The translations under genes were made by a program, and so were the position numbers. Shown in pieces: positions 49,001-59,719 of a stretch of DNA of 64,000 bases; positions within the stretch are counted from its first letter, which is position 1, and every line of letters begins with the position of its first letter. This stretch comes from Ischnura elegans. Lineage: Eukaryota > Arthropoda > Insecta > Odonata > Coenagrionidae. A model generated the notes under the pieces. It searched no databases. It was given only the letters and a program-made list of their open reading frames with translations, and was not told where the DNA came from. The DNA is taken from positions 98,504,566-98,568,565 of the forward strand of contig NC_060251.1 of the NCBI RefSeq assembly GCF_921293095.1. Reading direction: 5' to 3'.

Positions 49001-51431
49001 TTTCAGATTTGTCTCCTTAATGTTGCTTGGCAGCAAGTACTCTAGTGTGGTAGGTTTTTAGCCCAATTTTGAGGAAATTTGCCAAAAAAATTAGTGCCAC
49101 TAAATTTCAAATCTTACACCCATAGTACAGGTCGTTAATGTATCAGTAATTATCAAAACTTACAAATAGAGATACAATCAGTTCAGAACATTTGTCCTCA
49201 CTACACGGTAGCGAAAGTTGTAAGCCAAAATAAGATCAAGTGACTATCAACCGACATCAAGATGACAAGTTTATTACTCTTTTACTCATCGTTCATGGTA
49301 ATAAGGTGGTAGTACTCACCTTTGTTTACGAACGGTGTATTGGCATTAGAATATTCATTTGTATTCATACAAATGAATGAGTAGCAGGGAAATTGTTGAT
49401 GTATAGGAGAAAATAACTCTCGGAACCCTGGAAATTGGTCATAGTCTCTTGATCTTATGTTGGCTCACTGTGCAGTGACCAAAAAGCACACCTCCTAATC
49501 CTATTTCTATGCACAACATGGACTTTGTTGTTTGGCATAAGTTAGTTTATTTCTTCTTAGTGTTGTTCTCATGGAGGCATCAGCATTTTATTTATTTTAG
49601 TGCTTGCTTTTAATGATAAGTTTTCATAAAAATAGTTAAAGAATTGAACGAACCAAATGATCAAATCTTCATGTAAGACTCAACCATTTTCTGCGAATTT
49701 AAAGAGAATCATGGACGATCTGTGCTGTGTATTCGAAATTTGAATAATTGATATCTCTTCTGTCATCGAATATCGAATAGTGTAAAAGCTCATTATTTAA
49801 AGTATTCAGTGATTTAACTATTCGAACATCTCATCCCTAGTTTTTACTCAACTTAATTCCTGAATGTGTAAAATTTTGTGAAATTTGACTTACTCATTTA
49901 TTCCGTGTATATATATAGTGGATGTGGCCCTTCACTCACTAAAACTGTCTAGCTGCCACTGAGTATGTACTGCCGTCAGTAAACTTAGGGTGAACCTAAA
50001 CATAAGATAGTGGGCATTCAGTTAACATTCGCAGTAGTCATCAGTTATAGGCATCAGATTTTGGCTGAATACTGTGTGATGTCACCTCTTCTTCCCCATT
50101 AATATTCCTACTCAATGTTTTATTTTCACATATTTTTTTAATTCATTTGGTTTTAGTCTCAGATTTTAGTCGCTTCAATTGTTGAAAGCCAGTGTAGCAT
50201 TGTTTAGGTGTATTAAGTCCGCAAAGATATTCAATTGCTGATACCTTGTTATTTTTCTCTTTCTCTTCCCTCTTCTCGGGCTTCTTTTTCAAACCATGTC
50301 ATTTTTCCCCTCATGAATTGTGACTAATACTATCTTGTGATGCCTCCTTGTGTTTCCAATTTTTGCTCTCGTGTGCATATTTGTTATCTTTGCCGAAAAT
50401 CTCATTTGTGTGGTTTCCTATTAAATGTATTTCTTTATTCTGGTCAAAAATATTATTGGCTTGATTGTTGATTCTGACCTGTCGTTCTATGTTCTGATCT
50501 GTTGGGGCTGATGTGAATCTATTGTGTGTGCACCATTTTAAATCATTTCACAACCTAACTCTCAAATAATTGATTTGTTTTTATTTTATAATCAAAATAT
50601 TTCACCTAAATTTATTTTATTACCCCATTCCCAATGATGAATTTAACTTGTGCAAAAACATATATATTTATGTTGAAAACTCACAATGTGGTTGATGATA
50701 ACTTGGCCTAATACTGACTTGCTTATTTGTAATTACTCTTCATAATTTTTTAATGTGTTAATTTTTTGGCGAATCTTTATTTGTACCACCCATGTTTAAT
50801 TTGAAATCACACTATTTGGTTGATGGTTTCTCGATCTAATTCTTACTTGCTTTTCACCACTTCGGTATTTTAAAAAATTTTAATTCGCATTAATTTTTAA
50901 TCCACTCTTTGATGAATTTAACGCGCACCACCCATTTTTAATTTTGAAATCACTCTTATTTGGTTTCTTGGTCTAATACGATAACTTGCTCATGCCTTTT
51001 TGCTTTGTCTTTTTTTTCCGTCTCTCTTCATCTCTTGCTTGTGGCTTTTGGTCATGTCTCGCATGCTCTTTAACTGTCTCAATTAATGTCTCTAATTCGT
51101 ATTAAAACAATACCAATCCTCTCCCGACTCACACGGCTGTCCTCCCCCACTCTGCTCTTCGCTTTGCAATCCCCCTGGGCCCATCGTGTTTTTTGCCGCG
51201 TTGCGCTCGTTGCGTGCCCCAGTGGGTGCTAACCTGCTCCTGCTGCTGACTGACCGATCGGCAGGGATGGTGCGCACGGAGGTCAGCTGCTCGCAGTGCG
51301 GTGCTCACCTCGGCCACGTCTTCAACGACGGACCCCTCCCGACCAGGACGCGCTTCTGCATCAACAGCTCAGCCTTGCACTTCGAGCCCCTCCAGCAGCC
51401 CGAACAACAGACGAATGGGACCAAGGAGTAA
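31096..51431 (+). CDS. MsrB: Methionine-R-sulfoxide reductase B
   Basis: Three coding exons, 31096-31196, 43547-43719 and 51265-51431, join in frame to 146 residues (441 bp with stop) across GT-AG introns of 12.35 and 7.5 kb. The enzyme reduces methionine-R-sulfoxide in proteins using thioredoxin. Visible: [20 protein letters not shown] at the N-terminus; two zinc CxxC pairs (C51/C54 in CIVC, C100/C103 in CSQC); SGCGWPAF around residues 67-74; [12 protein letters not shown]; and the catalytic RFCIN with C123. The active residue is Cys (TGC), not selenocysteine. C69 sits where Cys-type insect enzymes carry the resolving cysteine. No targeting peptide is visible, so a cytosolic/nuclear form is likely. 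ATG at 31096 lies two bases after an acceptor, implying a 5' non-coding exon. Exon 3 is strongly GC-biased compared with exons 1 and 2. Reading past the exon 2 donor gives only about 15 residues before a stop. Confidence 0.96.
31914..32236. repeat. Fold-back palindrome (~145-bp arms)
   Basis: The left arm CCTTATATACTGGTTGCTAA is mirrored by the right arm ending TTAGCAACCAGTATATAAGG. The arms stay complementary through CACTGCCACTAGGGGAAATA and AACTAACTGCGCTGTCG, leaving a loop of about 18 bases near 32068-32087. No coding frame. It lies in MsrB intron 1. Similar 14-base strings TGATAAACCATGGT (31908) and TGATAAACATTGGT (32257) flank it and may be a decayed duplication. Best read as a fold-back MITE; the superfamily is unknown. 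Confidence 0.8.
33961..34048. repeat. Short hairpin (~33-bp arms) in MsrB intron 1
   Basis: TAATATTAGTAAAATTGGAC with ATTGCAATATTTCC pairs with GGAAATATTACAATGTCTAA with TTTTACAAATGTTA, leaving a loop of about 14 bases around AGTAGCACGG. AT-rich and imperfect. It could be a tiny MITE or a structured RNA; I cannot tell which. Confidence 0.55.
34748..35428. mobile_element. pogo-like non-autonomous element (681 bp)
   Basis: Flanked by TA (34746-34747 and 35429-35430). The left end CAGTACACTCCAGATTATCTGG matches the reverse of the right end (CAGCAGTCTCCTGATTACCC). CAGTA-ACTC-CGATTATCCGG is the terminal pattern of pogo/Tigger-type elements of the Tc1/mariner superfamily. The interior holds no recognisable transposase. 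Lies in MsrB intron 1. Confidence 0.7.
35430..37401. other. MsrB intron 1, no supported feature
   Basis: AT-rich intronic sequence. Overlapping short frames on both strands at 35615-35997 have no recognisable motif. Confidence 0.4.
37402..37838 (+). mobile_element. TA-flanked MITE, family 1, copy C (internally deleted)
   Basis: Starts at a degraded left end (ATAGTGTATTTTTC) and finishes with GGAAACCACCCTA. It matches copies A, B and D at both sides but lacks about 200 bp from the middle, including TAATAATCCTTATTTAAGCC. Its CRE is mutated to ACGTAACGTCACA. The most diverged of the four copies. Lies in MsrB intron 1. Confidence 0.8.
38700..40098. other. MsrB intron 1, GC-richer unclassified segment
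   Basis: At 38760-39010 and 39380-39490 there are GC-richer blocks (for example GGGTACCGGCTCCCAGGTAA and CCAGCGGCATTGGTTCGCGG) within AT-rich intron. They look like old repeat insertions, but I could not find ends, a second copy in the window, or coding content. Confidence 0.3.
40099..40200. ncRNA. miRNA-like hairpin candidate
   Basis: About 42-bp arms pair almost throughout: AACTTTTATTTTTCTGACCC then AGGGTTTTGACTGGAATAT, against ATATTCTAGTCGAAACCCTG then GGTCAGAGCAATAAAAGTT. The loop is about 20 bases (AAGTCAATATCAAGGTGACC). Length, stem and loop fit a pre-miRNA in either orientation, but a small palindromic MITE fits equally well. It lies within MsrB intron 1. I recognise no known miRNA seed. 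Confidence 0.4.
40270..40623 (-). mobile_element. MITE, family 2, copy 1
   Basis: Inverted ends TTACCTGAGGTGATTTTGGC and CCTCACATAATTA. It matches 59092-59575 in the opposite orientation, with shared interior TTCAAAATGCGTATTTTC, TAATCTATGC and ATCGTAGTCTAGAAT. Subterminal sequence is rich in pyrimidine on one strand (CCCCCTCC). TA-flanked ends suggest a Tc1/mariner-like or similar MITE. Non-coding. Confidence 0.7.
40830..41070 (+). repeat. SINE body fragment
   Basis: Contains GCAGCACTATGTCTGTCAGA, GAGACCTTAAGCCGTGGTC, TTAAGAGCAAGCAAATGTCA and GGGTTTCTCTCTCCATCCC, matching the order at 12055-12205. The tRNA-like head is not evident. In MsrB intron 1. Confidence 0.55.
41071..43546. other. MsrB intron 1, 3' part
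   Basis: G-rich runs at 41378-41385 and 41571-41580 resemble ends of a G-rich MITE, without a defined boundary. Two adjacent minus-strand frames at 43108-42917 and 42933-42688 ([40 protein letters not shown], hydrophobic) might be a decayed membrane-protein fragment. I do not recognise them well enough to name. A run of 12 G lies near 43164. Confidence 0.3.
44091..44746 (+). mobile_element. TA-flanked MITE, family 1, copy D
   Basis: A full-length copy, 656 bp, from TAGGGTAGTTACC to GGAAACCACCCTA in MsrB intron 2. It keeps CACGTGACGTCA (CRE core at 44274-44281), TAATAATCCTTATTTAAGCC and GCGTCGCGTTTTCGCGCGCT. With copies A and B it defines a 630-660 bp full-length family. Confidence 0.85.
44747..47138. 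other. MsrB intron 2, no supported feature
   Basis: AT-rich intron. The short minus-strand frames at 46241-46638 overlap each other and have no recognisable motif. Confidence 0.4.
47139..48889. repeat. Palindromic tRNA-headed repeat split by a mariner element
   Basis: Left arm 47139-47360 and right arm about 48640-48889 are inverted copies. Each begins with GGGGAGA-CACGTA-CTTGC at the outer edge, continues through GGCGAATGCATCT-GAA and TGGCTGTAATTAATTATTTT, and ends in a tRNA-like block. Read outward-in on the right arm this is TAGCACAGTTGGTGTAGTGG (A box) and TCCAGGGTTCGTGGCTCC (B box); the left arm has TGGTACAGTTG and TCCAGGGTTCATGG. With the mariner at 47363-48578 removed, the arms close on a loop of about 60 bp. 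This differs from a normal one-direction SINE. Confidence 0.7.
47363..48578 (+). mobile_element. mariner element, decayed
   Basis: Flanked by TA at 47361-47362 and 48579-48580. The inverted ends TGAAGGTGTATTGAAAAGTA and the matching right end (ATTGAAAAGAAAGGTCTCC in reverse) agree at about 27 of 30 positions. Coding remnants on the plus strand: a region near 47630 with [19 protein letters not shown], then [18 protein letters not shown] at about 48250 (the mariner YSPDLAPSDYHLF motif, with its Asp changed), and a tail matching [20 protein letters not shown] and [13 protein letters not shown] before a stop. About 1.2 kb, near full length, with several frame breaks. Inserted into the palindromic repeat. 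Confidence 0.8.
48890..51264. other. MsrB intron 2, 3' part, no supported feature
   Basis: AT-rich until about 51110, where GC content rises sharply into exon 3. Confidence 0.4.
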
Positions 51432-54400
51432 ACAGAAGAAAAACAGTGCTGAGCTGCTGCTACATCCTTGTATACACTTTCTTCACGCAGGCCGAGAGTG
51501 AATCACTACTGAGAATTATTTACACCGAGCAAAGGGCATAGATGAGAGTAATTTTTGGGGTGTCAAATGATATTTCTCCTGAAAATGGTTTGACTTCAAC
51601 ATGTGAGGAGTATTGTCACCTAAACATTAGTCTTGCTGGCTTGCTGTGGTGAATGTGCTTCCGGTATTCGATGACTCCTTTTCATTTCATTTTTTTGTTA
51701 CCATTACAATGACAAAATAGCGATCATGTTATGTTGTTGATTACCTATCAAGAGCTTACATAACCAAGGAAAACCTAAGCATGGGTTTTAAAAATGCTGG
51801 TAATGCAGAAATTAGGTGTCTCCCCCAAGGATACCTCCATATCAGTGTAATTTGAGATGCAGATGGTATTATATATTTCTGAAGCTAAGCTTTCAGTGTC
51901 AGCTAGCCATAGACATATAGGAGTGATGATGATATTTCATTATTCATCATACCTGATCGCCCTAAAACTAGGATCTTACAGCACTTGGCTCAGAAAAGAA
52001 GGTGTAATTTATCAAGGTGCATGTCTGTTGAACTAACAGTAGGAGTGTATTATGAAACTTAAAAAATATCCTGTGTTCGAGTCTTTCTTAAATTCATTGT
52101 GTTCTTTTGGTTCCAAAATGTGTTTGGTGTTAGCAGTTCCATTTCCTATCCCAGTAATTAACAAATTTCAAATTTCTGGGCATAAGTCACCTGGAAGTTT
52201 CGTAATTGGTCATGCATGGATATGGAATTGGTTATTTTTTTACATATTTAGCACAACTTTACTTTTGATTATTCCTTAAAAAGGTATTCTCTAGTGGGGA
52301 GATTTTGGTTTCTTTTAAATATATTTTAAAATAATATTTTGGTGGAAAGGTATGCAAAAAATAAAAGGGCTCTTTTGACTGGATGCTCATTGTACAATCC
52401 TCAACGTAGTCTAAAATATGATGCACATGGAAGTGAGACTCGGTATGTTTATTTAACTGTGTGCTGTGTGGATTAATGTGATTAACCCATGAATACGTGA
52501 TGTGTGCAAGTCCACAAGTGCACATCTGAAAGTTGATGACTTTGAAACAAATATTTTTTTACATCGAAGGATAAATGTAAACTCATTGCATATGTTTAGG
52601 GAAATATTTTCATTTTTCTGTGCCATTGTGGCAAACGTCAAAGCTTTTCTCGCAAGAATCTTTACAAATTGTACATAATCAGCATTAACCCAATGTAAAT
52701 TGTACAAATTGAACTCTTAGCTTTAAACATTTCTCTCCCTATTGCATTCATTCATCCATGAATTCTTTCTGCACCAATTATCATTAGTCGGTATCATCAT
52801 AACTTTGGTATTGATTGGCCTAAGGAATGGAATTTGGGCAAATAATTTGTCTAAGTACTTCTATTTAAAGTTAAACTCATCGTTTACTTTTATCTCCTCA
52901 AATGAGGGTGAGAACTCGATAACTTTGTGGTGCATTTTTTTTGTTTAGTTTGGTGGCTAAGTTTTAAATTATTGCCTTCCCTTTAAATTCTTTTACTCTT
53001 GCTGCATAATAAGATTTTATTTGTGCAGTGGTTTCAGCTTTCATGGTTGAAAGTGTGAGCTTGTAGTTTTTATGAAGAAGGCCAGTACTAGTTTGATTTA
53101 TGTTGAGTATTAATATTATTAAGGAACAAACCTATGATGTAGGAAATTAAATTAATATATATACTTGCATGTACTTGTACAATTTTTTATGAAAAGTTTT
53201 TGGGGGTTGGCCCGTGGAATTTGTACTCACTTCGATCATTATATATTTTTATTGGTGGCTGTACTTGTGTCCATTTAGTCTTGATCGTAGTATAAGATTG
53301 ATTTGATATCAATTTAGTGCATGAAATGCTATTTAGTCAGCTGTAACCACCAAACTCTTTATTTTTGTAAATTCCTTCCGTTAATGGCCCTCCTGACTCG
53401 ATTTAATACACTTCTTTCTGCTTTCCTTAAAATATTTTTGCTAAAACTATTTAATTTATTCTTGTGGGTCAAATTTGAAACTTATTTATGTATGTACCTG
53501 ATGCTTCAGGGAAAAATGTGTTATGACAAATGCTCTTATTATGCTCATTGGTCATTCTTGATGGATAAATTTTATTAATATTCTTGTTTACATTGAAGAG
53601 GTATCAATGTAAATTTATGGATGAGAAAGTAAATCAAAACAGTGTTGTCTCTTGAATATTTTGAATACAAGGGCAGACCAACATTCATTTTTGAAATTGG
53701 CAATGCTCGAAACGGAATGAGATTCTAAACAAAAGTGAAAATTTTCAAATTATCGGGAGAAATTATTTTATTTATATGCTCTCTGGGCCTTAATCTAAGT
53801 ATTTTGAATGGTGAAAAATTTTGTGCTTCACTATCAAAGGTAATTTATTACAAGTGACTACTTTTATAAACAGTTTTTCTGCTTTTTAAGCCTAGAATTA
53901 TACAATTGTGAAAAAGTGAAGAGGTGATAATGTGCTCTCAACTCAGATTAACTTATTTTTTTACTGTAGTGGGTAACAATTGTATTCTAAGTTTACTAAT
54001 TGCTAGTCATGAGCTTCTTATTTTATGTGCTTGTGCATTGTATTTATATTTAACTGTGATTGAGTGATGTATAAAATAATTGACTTTTGTGTGAAATTGT
54101 TGTATATTTATTTTGGAACGATTTTGTTTTGTTATTAATACTGATTGTTATTATTTATGTATTTTAATTGTGACCAAATTTTAATAATAGACTGCCTTAA
54201 ACAACTAATTAATTTGTTTTATTTGTACTCCTGTTGTTTGAGCCCTGGATGGTGGTGTTTACCCTTGTAGGGAAGGATTTTGCCTATACAACTGTGGGAT
54301 TAATGCTATCATAATAGGATGAAGTCTGTGTTGCTTTGAAAGGCCTCTAGAAACTTAATTTTATTCAAACTATTTTCCTACATTAGACAACATAATAGTA

Positions 54401-55090
54401 GTAGACAGTAAGAGTCGTATTGCATCGAGTGTTAAAGTGGAATAGTTATTTTGAAAGTGAAGTTGAATTTTAAGTGAAAGTAGTTGATTTTTGATCAGAC
54501 GAAGGTGCTGCAATTTCAATTTGGGAAGTACTTTTTTGTTTTTGGTGGTTGTTAACATAGGTGTTCTTAAAACTATAAAAACAACATTCAATTCTTAAAA
54601 GGAGGCAAAAATAAATCATGGAATACTACATATTTCAAGTGTCTCTTTATTTTCCTGAGGTAACATAATACATAGTAACATAATGAAAGTCACTACAGAT
54701 TATGTCTTCATTATAGATTATTTTAGCTGTAAAGGTAAAAATTGGCTTCCTCCTCCGTATGAATATCTTATGCTGTACCATAAATCATTAAAGCAACTAA
54801 TTATTATGTATACATAATTTTCCTTACATCTCTTAAGGGGTTATCTGCTCAAGCTGAATGAGAAATTAACTTGGTATTGAATCGAAAACAATTTTACTCC
54901 CTTTGTCAAGCTGGTCTTGGTAAGGCAGAATAAAGTCCTCTCCTGTCAATCTATGCAAGGATTAACAAAAGCTAACCTGTGAGCCTTGATTGTAGAATTC
55001 AATGGGGACGATGTCCAGAGGTAATATTTGTCACGTGAGTAGGAACGCTGGCTTTCTTACTGTAAAGCCTCTTGGTGGGTGATGGGCTCT
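51432..55090. other. Downstream of MsrB: 3' UTR and intergenic, no gene
   Basis: AT-rich sequence following the MsrB stop. The 3' UTR must begin here, but I could not choose the polyadenylation site among several AATAAA-like strings, such as AAAATAAATC near 54608. The open frames in this stretch are short, low in complexity and without motifs. Confidence 0.4.
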
Positions 55091-55094
55091 TTAA

Positions 55095-55328
55095 CACGTT
55101 GCGTACCGAGGTAAGCTAATGTTTAGAATACAACTTCACCCAATCAAATGTTATGATGCATCAATTCATTATGAATAACGAACAACAACTGAAAACATAC
55201 TAACGAATACGTATTGTACGCTTTAAAATTATGTTGGTTGATGTGCCTAAATGACGAGAATCTTCGTCATCCGTCCGGAACGTTCGGGAAGAAAATGATG
55301 AGAATTCTCGCCATCCATACGCAATGTG
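55095..55328. mobile_element. piggyBac-type MITE (234 bp)
   Basis: Flanked by TTAA at 55091-55094 and 55329-55332. The ends are inverted: CACGTTGCGTACCGAGG on the left and CCATACGCAATGTG on the right. An inner pair (GACGAGAATCTTCGTC and GATGAGAATTCTCGCC) gives further symmetry near the right end. Non-coding. The ends differ from those of the whole piggyBac 360 bp away. Confidence 0.8.
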
Positions 55329-55688
55329 TTAAGGGAAAGAAAATTTTAAAAAAAACAGGGTACTAAGTAGAGGGTTTTAAACTAATTTTAACACTTTTCA
55401 TAATCGAGAAAACTTCATTTGTTGAAGAAATATTTTGTAAATTCATAATTTTTCGATATATTTTTTTACATGAGGGAAAATAATTGTGTTTTTATATTTC
55501 GGGGGGGGGGAGGAGGGAGTCCAGACCCTCCCCCTGGCAACGCCAATGCCCTTATCCCCCCACGTGCACTGCTTTATATTGCCAAGGGTTCCCCTTCACT
55601 CTAAATAGTCAACAGTCAGTTTGTGGCTAAACAGTCTCTGATAGTAAACAAAAATGGTTCCAAAATTTCCGCCCAGAAAGACTCTTAA

Positions 55689-58600
55689 CCCATTAGTGCC
55701 CAAATGATTTTTTTTACAAAAATTTCAATTTTTTAACCTGAATTACTTTATATGAACTCATTGATACTAAATAAATGATTTTTTAAATTTTTTGCATTTT
55801 TCAATGTAGAAATATTTACATGCAACTCAAGTTGCTCGTGGGCACTTGAGTGAACTAAATTCAGGATCTTCATTAGTATTGTAATGAGAAAGATACTTTT
55901 TTTTAAATGTTACATGTTAGTCATTTTATTCTTTTATATCACTAATTCGGATGCATCATAGATACAATGAGCATAAAATATTAGAGTTACATTTTTTTAA
56001 ACAGTTTTTACCGGGTGTTTCCACCATGTACAAAATATTTCGTCATTTCTCATGAAATGCAAGAAAACATTCTGGGTGTAAAGAAATATTACATTTTTTG
56101 CAAATGTAAACTGTTCTTTTTTTACACTGAGCACATACTTTATACTTCGATGACCCTTTAGTTATCAAATGGTCTAAGTGATCAGTCCTGATTTCCTCAG
56201 CCCCCGTATGTGATTGTCTAAAACCACGTCCAGCAGATGGAGATCCAAAATGCCTCATCATGTACAGAGCGCATTCTCGTCGAAACTGTAAATAGTCCAT
56301 TGTACTCCCCACATGTCGGTGTAACAACCAGCCCTGAACACATGACACGTCTACTGCCCAGGCGAAAAATGGCCACCACCACTTTTTTGTCCTGATGTTC
56401 ACCCTATACATGGCCAATAGTTGGTCACATAAATCTACTCCTCCCATGAATTTGTTGTACTCTGCAATGGCAAGAGGAATAGGAACAGTAACATTTTTTT
56501 TCTCTTTCCTTGAGTAACGGTTTACAACCTTATTTCCTCCCTGGATACAATTTGTCATCATTGTTACCACTGCATTATCGTTCCAGCGAGTAACAAGTAT
56601 GTCACCATTGGTTCTTTCCTCCATCGTTCCTCTAGCTTCTTTTTTGAATTTATTTTTTTCTGTTAACTCATTTTCTGCATACTTCACTCGATTTTCACGT
56701 AGTGTGCCAGTCCCTCCAATTTGCATATCCTTTAAAGTGTACAGTAACTTTTCAGATGTGAAAAGGTTATCGAAGAACAACCTTGAACCTTTTTCTAGTT
56801 GACTCTTTTCCAATAAGCCCACAACTACATCACCTCCTTGACCAAGATCAGACTTCGGGATTCGAGTACACAATCCTCCATAGGGCTCTGCGTGAATTAT
56901 ATGGCCATTTGATTCTGCCAGACACCATAGTTTGAACCCAAACCTAATTGGTTTTCCTTTTATAAACTGCTTTGCGCCATGTTTTCCACAATATGGAATT
57001 ATAGTTTCATCAACACAGCAGTTCATCCTGGGAGGTAATAGCTTAAAATTTCTGTTTAAAAATTGAAATATTGGCCGTATTTTATATAATCTATCAGAAG
57101 TATCAAGGTTTGTGTTGTCTGCTAAGTGTAAGTAGCGGAGAATATCATCAAATCTATTCCTTCTCATTGTTTCTCTGACAATAGTGACATTGCAGTCATC
57201 ATCTGTGTTCCAAAAGAGGCGTTTTCTGGGTAAAAAGTGGTATCCAGAGAATAGCAATATGCCAAGAAATGCATATATCTCTTCACTAGCTACGCTGAAT
57301 CCATGATTCCCTCTCAAGTTCGCATACATATTTGTTTGTTCTACTATGTGCAACACGAAATCCTCAGAAAAGAAAACCCTAAAGGAATCAAAGGGTGACT
57401 GATTGATCGAGAATCTACTCGGAGTTAGAGGGGGGATAAACTCAGGTAATTTAAAATTTAACTCAGTTAAATCGCGCGACCATTTTTTTGTTGAATCTTT
57501 TAACTTGCGTTTTTTGGCCATCCTTTTGCACCCTTTGTATGTCGACGGTTGCTCTGACTGCGATTCTTCAGGCAGAGTTTCCCTCGAATGAAGCTGTCCT
57601 TCTGCATCCAAAACACGTCGTGGTAGATGCGTTGGATCTCCAGTCACTTCCGCATCTGATTCATCGGAATCTTCATCCGTAATAGCCTCAGCACCTTCCT
57701 CCGGTCCAGTTATAATTATTGTCTGCGGCCTGTGTTCGTCACCCTCTTCCTCAAGTATATTTATTATTTCATTTACGGTCAGACGCTGTCGAGACCTGAA
57801 AATACATCATTTAAGTTTATATTTACACGGGAAATCGTAAATTCATATGATATAAATAACTTGTTAAATGAACTTACATTTTAAAAGAATGTCTCAATAG
57901 ACGAACAGTCTCAGCAAGAACAGCCCTCACTGCAAATCACTCGGCACCTACAAATGCTAATAGCAAAAAAGCTAGTTCATAAATGTTATAGACGTTTAAA
58001 GCATGGAAATGATCAATATTATGTAAGGTAATGTGGGGAGTATGCGACCCCTAAATAGCATACATCAATTTTAACTAGCTTAGGAAAATTTTCTAGGCTT
58101 GCTAAAACATGAGATTCAATGTATAATATGTAGGTGAATCACTGAAAAAATTCTCTCTCTATACGGCGGGGAAAGTGCGCCCCCCCATCTAAACTAAATA
58201 TAATACCCGAGTTCCAAAATTTAGAGTAAAGCAAGGAAAACCATTCCATAAAGAAGAGGAAACAAGATACAGTTCTTACCTTACACCTCCGATGCGTTTA
58301 TTCTTAGAGAACTGCGGTGTCGCCTCTCATCAAAACCAACTAAGACTACGAGATGAATGGACGGGTATATTTTCTAAGCATGTGAAACGAGAACTAAAGG
58401 GATAATTATTACAAAGTTGTTGGCTCTGGTTCCATTACAATGTATGGAATATGTTGCACTACCGCCACCTGCTTTGAGAACAGAAATACGATCTTCCTCA
58501 AGGGAGGTCGCACTTATCCCGCAGTCGCACTTACTCCACCTCACCTTAACATTTAGTAAGTAATACATAAGAAAAACCTTTTTACACCTTGTTGAATGCA

Positions 58601-59073
58601 TGGGAAGAACTGAAACTGGTATTCAATCTTTCAAGGCAAAGGAGACAAATTCTAAGGGAAAGGCAAAAATTAGTACTACTATGTGCCCACGAGCAACTTC
58701 AGTTGCATCAAAAGTTTGACCATCAATAAAAAAATTATTTTCTAGCCAAATCACGAAATATTTTACTCAAAGAGAATTACATATTTACTTACCATTTTGG
58801 AGTATTCAAATCCAATATGCATTCCGCTGGACAGATGGTATATATTCCCGAGCAGCACAGAGTCAGAAGCACAATTGGCGGCGACGGACCCTAAAAGGGT
58901 CGGCGCAGCAAAGCACCGTTATCTCTTTGCTTGGACGCTTTTAAAAAATAACCTAGTTAGAAGAAGGAATAACCCTTAAATAGGGTATTCTCCTGCATAT
59001 TTGTGAGCTTCCAGGAGGGAAGGAGAATTTTTTTTCCTTGATGCAACTTAAGTTGCTCGTGGGCTTTAATGGG
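55689..59073 (-). mobile_element. piggyBac transposon, apparently complete (3,385 bp)
   Basis: Bounded by TTAA at 55685-55688 and 59074-59077. The ends are CCCATTAGTGCCCA on the left and, read inward from the right, CCCATTAAAGCCCACGAGC. A subterminal motif, TGCAACT-AAGTTGCTCGTGGGC, occurs near the left end (55822), near the right end (59041) and, inverted, at 58683, as is usual for transposase-binding repeats of this superfamily. The transposase at 56043-57879 is open throughout. Whole ends plus an open transposase make this the only element in the window that might still be active. Whether it is transcribed cannot be told from sequence. Confidence 0.92.
56043..57879 (-). CDS. piggyBac transposase, start codon formed by splicing
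   Basis: Cuts and pastes DNA at TTAA. The main exon (57795-56043) is open for 584 codons. Read upstream it reaches an acceptor (GTATTTTCAG) at 57796. Across an 82-bp intron the donor GTAAGT follows AAAAT at 57878, so splicing joins AT and G to make ATG and the start MSRQRLTVNEIINILEEEGD. Unspliced, the same ATG is followed at once by TAA. The acidic N-terminus (EEEGDE, DEDSDESD) is typical. The DDD triad is present: D263 (CVDETIIPYCG), D343 (FFDNLF) and D455 (GGVD), near the insect reference positions 268, 346 and 447. The C-terminus carries the cysteine-rich zinc domain (CAQCKKRTVYICKKC, HPEC, H). A shorter start at MAKKRKLKD would not need splicing but loses about 92 residues. Confidence 0.9.
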
Positions 59074-59091
59074 TTAAGGAGACATCCAGTA

Positions 59092-59575
59092 ATTACGTGA
59101 GGCGTTCAGGGGAGGGAGGGGGCGGGGTCAAGCCGATTCTCCCCTAATCTCACTTTGGGTAGAGTGGGGGTCCTGGCAAGTATCGCGTAATTTTTTCCCC
59201 AAGAAACAGTGTAGCAGTCACTCTTGAGAGCGTGTATGAGTTCCCGTGGACCGAATTAGAATGAGTATTCTTTTATCGACTTCAGTATTTCGCATTTTAT
59301 TGTTTAATTTTTTCACTCTGATTCTAGACTACGATCTTAATTATCTTAAACACTAGTCTTAACTACTTTGAAATGAAGATAATTCAATATTGTATTTTTT
59401 CAATAATTCCAACGCATAGAAGCATAGATTAACGTAGGTATTGACACCGAAAATACGCATTTTGAACAACCGCACGTCGGATTAGAGGGGGAGAGGGTCG
59501 AGCCAAATCTCACGATATGTCACTGAGGGGGGAGGTAGGGGTCCAAAAATCGCCAAAATCACCTCGCGTAATTTA
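59092..59575 (+). mobile_element. MITE, family 2, copy 2
   Basis: Begins TAATTACGTGAGG just 14 bp beyond the piggyBac right TTAA and ends CCTCGCGTAATTTA. About 484 bp, with purine-rich subterminal stretches (GGGAGGGAGGGGGCGGGG). It corresponds to the copy at 40270-40623 in reverse and is longer and better preserved. Non-coding. Confidence 0.7.
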
Positions 59576-59719
59576 TGGACAACTATCTCGGCAACATCTA
59601 TTGATAATGACCACAAAATAACGCATTTTAGATTTTCAACCCCCACAGAATGTCATGGTGTAAGGGTTGATATAGATTTTTTAAATGTTTTGGATCTTAT
59701 TTTGAGTCATATATGACTC

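Noticed and set aside
51092-51541. Overlapping short frames on both strands around MsrB exon 3
   Set aside because: Alternative-frame shadows of the GC-rich exon; only the frame joined to exon 2 encodes MsrB motifs.
58374-58979. Short frames in the right half of the piggyBac element, as a possible second gene
   Set aside because: Unrelated to each other and without motifs; piggyBac elements normally carry only the transposase.
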